NCBI GenBank assembly: GCA_020848435.1
Contig: JADLAC010000024.1
Location: 1-64,000, forward strand
DNA: 64,000 nt
Direction of reading: 5' to 3'
Origin: Burkholderiales bacterium
Lineage (GTDB): Bacteria; Pseudomonadota; Gammaproteobacteria; Burkholderiales; WYBJ01
Shown in pieces: positions 60,166 to 64,000 of the stretch (position 1 is its first letter; each line of letters begins with the position of its first letter). A program made the translations under genes and the position numbers. The notes below the pieces were generated by a model that worked only from the letters and a program-made list of their open reading frames with translations, did not search any database and was not told the origin of the DNA.

Positions 60166-63100
60166 CGGCTGCTCCGCCCGGACGGGGGGGGGGGTTGGCC
60201 TTACGCTTCAAATCCTCGATATCCGAACACGTTCCCCACCAGCGCAGAATCGCATTCGCCTCGTCGCGAATCGGCACCGCGCGCGCCGTGAACCAGCGGT
60301 GCTCGCCGGCGCTTGAACAGATACGCAGCTCCATGTCGAAGGGAACAGCCGTCCTGACCGCCGCCTTCCAATTCTCGCGCACACGCTCGCGGTCATCGCC
60401 GTGCAGTCGCTCCAGCCAGCCGTAGCCGAGTTGCTCGGCCTCCGACACGCCGGTGTATTCCACCCATTGCCGGCTCAGGTAATCCCAAGTGCCGTCGGGG
60501 CGCGCCGCCCAGACGAGGTTCGGCAACGCCTCGGCCATCTGGCGAAGCTGGTACGCCTGGTCCCGCAACGTCGCTTCCAACTGTTTCGCCGAGGTGACGT
60601 CGGTGAACGTGATCACCACCCCGTCGATGACGTTTTCCAGCGTGCGATACGGCAGGATACGCACGCAATACCAGTGCCCATCACGCGCCGGTGCCACCCG
60701 CTCCCTGAAGACGAGCGTGCGCAACACTTCGTTCGCGTCATCCACGATGTCGGGGTAATCGAGCTGGGTGGTGATATCGGTGATCGGTCGACCGGCATCC
60801 CCGGGTATCAGCTTTATGATACGCGTCGTCTGCGTGGTGAAGCGCCGTACGTTGAGCTGGCCGTCGAGGAACAGCGTCGCGATATCGGTGCTGTTGAGCA
60901 GGTTCTTCATGTCGTTGTTGGCGCGCGAGAGCTCGTCGACCTTGGCTTGCAGCTCGTGGTTTACGGTCTGCAATTCCTCGTTGAGCGACTGCATCTCCTC
61001 TTTCGACGTGGTCAGCTCCTCGTTGGTCGATTGCAGCTCTTCGTTGGTGGATTGCAGCTCTTCGTTGGTCGACTTGAGCTCCTCCTGCGAAGTCTGCATC
61101 TCCTCGCGAATGCTTTGGGCTTCCTCCGCCGAGTCCTGGAGCTGCTGGTACACCTCGGCATAGCGCAGCTCGCGCGCCGAGTGCGGCTTTTCCTTCGCCG
61201 GTCTATCGGCGTGTTCCTTGTCTATATCCGTGAATACCACCATGACCGTGCCGCGCAGCGGTGGCGGCTGGACAATGCGTTCGATGCTGACATCGACCGC
61301 CTGCCGCCCGCCGTTGGTCTTCACCTTGATGCGGCTCAGCTTGACCGCACGTCCGTCATGCAGCGCCTGCCGGAAGCCCGTTGCGAGCGGGGCGCGCAAG
61401 CCCTCGCGCGCCATCGACAAGATGTTCAGAGTAGCGCGGCCCGCGGGCGGCTCCAGGTACTTGCCGGTGCGGCCGCTGAAGTACAGGACATCGCCCTTGT
61501 CGTTGGTGAGCGCAGCGGCCGGACTGAAGCGTTGGACGAGCACGCGCTCGGCGAGCATCTGCAGGTTGATGGGGGCGGGCATGTCTTCGCCCGCTTCCTG
61601 GGACGATTCGGCGCGGGCGCCCTGCGCGGTAACCGTCGGGAATTCAACCTGGGCGCCGACCGCGGCAGGCAGGCGCCGGTAGATGCGCGTGCGACCGTCA
61701 AGGGGCGCGAACAAATCGGTGAACGTGCCGACGGTCTCCGCGGTGCCAAGAAAGAGTATGCCGCTCGGATTCAAAGCGTAGCCGAACAGCGGCACCAGCT
61801 TCTTTTGTACCTCGGGCGCGAGATAGATGAGCACATTGCGGCACGACAGGATATCCAGCTTGGTAAAAGGCGGGTCCATGATGAGGTTCTGCGGGGCGAA
61901 GATCACCATCTCGCGGATGTCCTTGCCCACGCGGTAGCCGCGCTCGTCCTGCACGAAAAACCGGCGCAGGCGCGCCGCCGAAACGTCGGCGACGATATTC
62001 GCCGGATATGCACCCGTGCGTGCCTGCTCGATCGCATCCTTGTCGAGATCGGTCGCGAACACCTGCAGCGTGACGTTCGTGGCAGGCTTCAGGCGTTCCA
62101 GCGTCTCCTTGAACACGATGGCGAGCGAATAAGCCTCCTCGCCCGTGGAGCACCCCGGCACCCATGCGCGCAGCGCCGTGCCCGCCCCGCGCTCGGCGAG
62201 CAAAGTCGGCAACGCCTCGCGCCCGAGATAGTCCCACGACTCCGGATCGCGGAAGAAACTGGTGACGCCGATCAACAGTTCCTTGAAAAGCTGTTCGATC
62301 TCCTCGGGATTCTCGCGCAGATAGCTCACGTAGGTCGCAATACTGTCGATCTGGTGCAACCCCATGCGCCGCTCGATGCGGCGGTAGATCGTGCTCTTCT
62401 TGTAGCTGGAAAAGTCGTTGCCGGTGCGCAATCGCAACAGCACGAAAATCTTCTCCAGCGCGCTGCGCGCCTTTTCTTCCGGCGCGCTCGCGTCGTGCGC
62501 GATATGCGGCGCGTGCCGCGCGTATGCAATGATCTTGGCAGGAAGCGCTTCCGCGCTCTCGACAACGTCCGCGAGCCCGGTTTCGATCGCGCTGCGCGGC
62601 ATGCCGTCGAATTTCGCCGAAACCAGAGACTGCACGAAAGCGGCGCCCGCCTTCTCCTTGATGGCGCGTAGACCCAGCGCACCGTCGGATCCCATGCCGG
62701 AGAGCACGACCCCGATCGCGCGCTCTTGCTGGTCCTGGGCGAGCGAGCGGAAGAAGAAATCGATCGGCAGTCTCAGTCCGCGCGCACCGAGCGGGCGCAT
62801 CACGTGTAGCGTGCCGTGCATGATCGACAAATCGCAGTTCGGCGCGATGACGTAGACGTGGTTCGACTCGACTCTCATGCCGTCGGCCGCTTCGCTGACC
62901 GGGATATGCGCGCAGCGCTGCAGCAGCTCGACCATCGCGCCCTTGTGGCTCGGATCGAGATGCTGCACGACGACGAATGCCATGCCCGAATTCTGCGGCA
63001 CGCGCCTGAAAAACACTTCCAGCGCTTCGAGGCCGCCGGCGGATGCGCCAATGCCTACGATCGGAAACGCGGTCTGCCGCTGCGCTGGGGCGCTGGCCTT

Positions 63101-63256
63101 CGCGATCGCGGGCCGCAGGGGTCGCGCGCGCTTGGCCGAGGCGGGCTTGGCCGAGGTGGGCTTGGCCGAGGTGGGCTTGGCCGAGGCGGACTCGGGCTTG
63201 GGCTTATTGGCAACGCCGCCGATGGCCTTCGCCGGACGTTTGCGCCGCTCACTCAC
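60137..63256 (-). CDS. CheB-CheR-PAS fusion signalling protein
   Basis: Protein of 1039 aa. A Lys/Ala/Pro-rich tail of 60 residues holds SAKPT repeats. CheB covers about 65-245 (Ser72 in GASAGG, His99, Asp191), CheR about 265-525 (SAM motif WVPGCSTGEEAYSLA), then a PAS-like domain (570-680), a coiled coil of EELQSTN repeats (700-785) and two further PAS domains (785-895, 905-1015). Such methyltransferase/methylesterase fusions occur with kinases outside classical chemotaxis. GTG at 63256 has GGGAG 7 bases before it; TTG at 63292 is the longer option. An 11-base C tract lies at codons 1022-1025. Confidence 0.92.
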   Translation of the reverse strand: MSERRKRPAKAIGGVANKPKPESASAKPTSAKPTSAKPASAKRARPLRPAIAKASAPAQRQTAFPIVGIGASAGGLEALEVFFRRVPQNSGMAFVVVQHLDPSHKGAMVELLQRCAHIPVSEAADGMRVESNHVYVIAPNCDLSIMHGTLHVMRPLGARGLRLPIDFFFRSLAQDQQERAIGVVLSGMGSDGALGLRAIKEKAGAAFVQSLVSAKFDGMPRSAIETGLADVVESAEALPAKIIAYARHAPHIAHDASAPEEKARSALEKIFVLLRLRTGNDFSSYKKSTIYRRIERRMGLHQIDSIATYVSYLRENPEEIEQLFKELLIGVTSFFRDPESWDYLGREALPTLLAERGAGTALRAWVPGCSTGEEAYSLAIVFKETLERLKPATNVTLQVFATDLDKDAIEQARTGAYPANIVADVSAARLRRFFVQDERGYRVGKDIREMVIFAPQNLIMDPPFTKLDILSCRNVLIYLAPEVQKKLVPLFGYALNPSGILFLGTAETVGTFTDLFAPLDGRTRIYRRLPAAVGAQVEFPTVTAQGARAESSQEAGEDMPAPINLQMLAERVLVQRFSPAAALTNDKGDVLYFSGRTGKYLEPPAGRATLNILSMAREGLRAPLATGFRQALHDGRAVKLSRIKVKTNGGRQAVDVSIERIVQPPPLRGTVMVVFTDIDKEHADRPAKEKPHSARELRYAEVYQQLQDSAEEAQSIREEMQTSQEELKSTNEELQSTNEELQSTNEELTTSKEEMQSLNEELQTVNHELQAKVDELSRANNDMKNLLNSTDIATLFLDGQLNVRRFTTQTTRIIKLIPGDAGRPITDITTQLDYPDIVDDANEVLRTLVFRERVAPARDGHWYCVRILPYRTLENVIDGVVITFTDVTSAKQLEATLRDQAYQLRQMAEALPNLVWAARPDGTWDYLSRQWVEYTGVSEAEQLGYGWLERLHGDDRERVRENWKAAVRTAVPFDMELRICSSAGEHRWFTARAVPIRDEANAILRWWGTCSDIEDLKRKANPPPRPGGAADGEEPAQAH
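60184..60194 (-). repeat. Poly-C tract of 11 bases inside a coding region
   Basis: Eleven consecutive G on the plus strand (C in the coding strand) encode Pro residues near the end of the CheB-CheR-PAS protein, 18 bases before the kinase start codon. Removing one base would place the fusion gene in frame with the kinase gene: the frame between (VRAEQP, then the kinase Met) has no stop. Tracts of this length are prone to slippage in replication and to sequencing error. Confidence 0.9.
63131..63190 (-). repeat. Four 15-base tandem repeats encoding SAKPT units
   Basis: Four copies of a 15-base unit (CTTGGCCGAGGTGGG and variants with C or A at two positions) run without gaps. They encode the SAKPTSAKPTSAKPA stretch before the CheB domain. 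Unit length is a multiple of three, so changes in copy number keep the frame and only alter linker length. Confidence 0.85.
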
Positions 63257-63351
63257 CGACCGGCTCCCTGCGCGGCCGCTGTTCTCGTCCAAGAACGCGA
63301 TCGTCGTGCATGTTGCCGAAAGCCATTTCGTGCAGCCTCGATCGATGACTG

Positions 63352-64000
63352 CTAGCGCAGGGATTCGGTGAGCTCGCTCACCGCGCGGACGGTTTCGAAT
63401 TCGTGCACTACCCGCAAGCTCTGCTCGATCTTCCTGGCCGGCAGCCCCGAAAGCGGCAGCAGCGTGCGGTACTTCGAATCGACGTCGGCCCAGTCGATGC
63501 CGCGCGGGCCCGAGCCGCGCGGAAAATCGACGTGATCGGAGAAGCTGCGGCCGTCCTTCAACGTGATGGTGACGGTCGCGCCGTGATGGTGCGGGAAGCG
63601 GTCCGGATAAGGCTTGGGATCGGGATCGAGGCGCACCTTGTCGATCAACTGTGCGATCACCGGGTCCGACACCTTTGCCGGCGTGGCATGAACCCAGCCG
63701 TAGCCGCGGTCCGCGACTGCCGCGGCGACGAAGTACACCGGGCTGTGCGCGACGCCGATGAGATCGGTCGGGTGCTTCGGTCCGGTCAATGTCCGATACT
63801 TGGGCGCCGAGAGCATGATGCTCTGCACATCGGCGGGATTCACGTCCCCGGCGATGGCCGCGTTCGCCGCCGCTTCCGCAGCCGCATGATGCGGGTGTCC
63901 GCCCGGAACGAGCTTGATCGCCATGTCGGTGACGATGTCCCAGGTTTCGCCGCAGTCCTTGGTCACGTCCTCGATGTGTGCACCCCCGTACGCGGAAAAG
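63352..64000 (-). CDS. MmgE/PrpD family protein, C-terminal part (cut by window edge)
   Basis: At least 216 codons are visible, with the frame open to the right edge beyond the GTG at 63966 (preceding codons read FSAYGGAHIED). Segments DMAIKLVPGGHPHHAAAEAAANA and GATVTITLKDGRSFSDHVDFPRGS are typical of the C-terminal domain of PrpD-like proteins, and the C-terminus is complete. It differs from the two at 2.9-5.8 kb. It lies 95 bases after the start of the signalling genes in the same direction and is probably a separate unit. Its own operon partners lie outside the window. Confidence 0.85.
   Translation of the reverse strand, partial: FSAYGGAHIEDVTKDCGETWDIVTDMAIKLVPGGHPHHAAAEAAANAAIAGDVNPADVQSIMLSAPKYRTLTGPKHPTDLIGVAHSPVYFVAAAVADRGYGWVHATPAKVSDPVIAQLIDKVRLDPDPKPYPDRFPHHHGATVTITLKDGRSFSDHVDFPRGSGPRGIDWADVDSKYRTLLPLSGLPARKIEQSLRVVHEFETVRAVSELTESLR

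Noticed and set aside
60401-62671. Open frame of 756 codons on the plus strand, antisense to the CheB-CheR fusion
   Set aside because: Composition and lack of motifs match a shadow of the coiled-coil and CheR coding sequence. The minus-strand frame has clear domains.
1-64000. tRNA, rRNA, insertion sequence or prophage genes
   Set aside because: No cloverleaf with a conserved TTCGA arm, ribosomal segment, transposase DDE motif or phage structural gene was recognised on either strand.

Overview
The window is GC-rich DNA (roughly two thirds G+C by eye) from what looks like a betaproteobacterium of the Burkholderiales type. The main reason is nine periplasmic solute receptors of the Bug/TctC family alongside family III CoA-transferases, hydantoinase/oxoprolinase pairs and MmgE/PrpD proteins, a mixture typical of Bordetella/Achromobacter-like and related uncultured lineages. 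I see no rRNA, tRNA, CRISPR array or intact insertion sequence. Very long antisense open frames are common and are by-products of the base composition.

Layout. 0-1.8 kb: the start of a leftward gene at the edge, a DUF35 acyl-CoA-associated protein, an AhpD-like protein and a small lipoprotein. 1.9-10.3 kb: a leftward catabolic operon (AhpD/CMD protein, two alpha/beta hydrolases, three Bug receptors, two MmgE/PrpD proteins), divergent from a LysR regulator at 10.6-11.5 kb; a repeat cluster and a palindrome lie between them. 11.5-24.1 kb: a leftward run of tightly overlapping genes (Gfo/Idh/MocA oxidoreductase, two Bug, two CoA-transferases, enoyl-CoA hydratase, hydrolase, ketopantoate-reductase-like protein, hyuA, hyuB). 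24.5-26.6 kb: Bug plus CoA-transferase. 26.9-28.9 kb: a rightward flavin/Fe-S oxidoreductase, with a large inverted repeat between its likely promoter and start codon. 29-38.7 kb: a leftward uptake-and-degradation operon containing the only TctA/TctB membrane pair here, two Bug receptors, a PcaC-like decarboxylase, CoA-transferase, enoyl-CoA hydratase, two SDR proteins and an Rrf2 regulator; a good sigma70 promoter with a palindrome over its -10 lies at 38.6 kb. 38.9-41.3 kb: an M20 amidohydrolase and a HepT/MntA toxin-antitoxin pair whose promoter predicts a leaderless mRNA.

41.7-49.2 kb is the most unusual part: a membrane GGDEF-EAL protein, a PhnD-type binding protein, a one-heme and a two-heme cytochrome c, and a SulP permease in tight succession, followed by a flavodoxin-fold reductase. 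I read it as a possible anion-sensing c-di-GMP module tied to periplasmic electron transfer. 49.4-49.7 kb: an AbrB-type antitoxin with only the first codons of a PIN toxin left. 49.8-57.2 kb: an IclR regulator divergent from a second hyuA-hyuB pair, followed by an MlrC-type peptidase and a Bug receptor. 57.4-63.3 kb: a leftward signalling set (CheB-type methylesterase, hybrid histidine kinase, CheB-CheR-PAS fusion); an 11-base C tract in the fusion gene could switch it into frame with the kinase. The right edge cuts an MmgE/PrpD gene.

Taken together, most genes serve uptake and CoA-dependent or hydrolytic breakdown of organic acids, amides or cyclic imide-like compounds. No substrate can be named from sequence alone.
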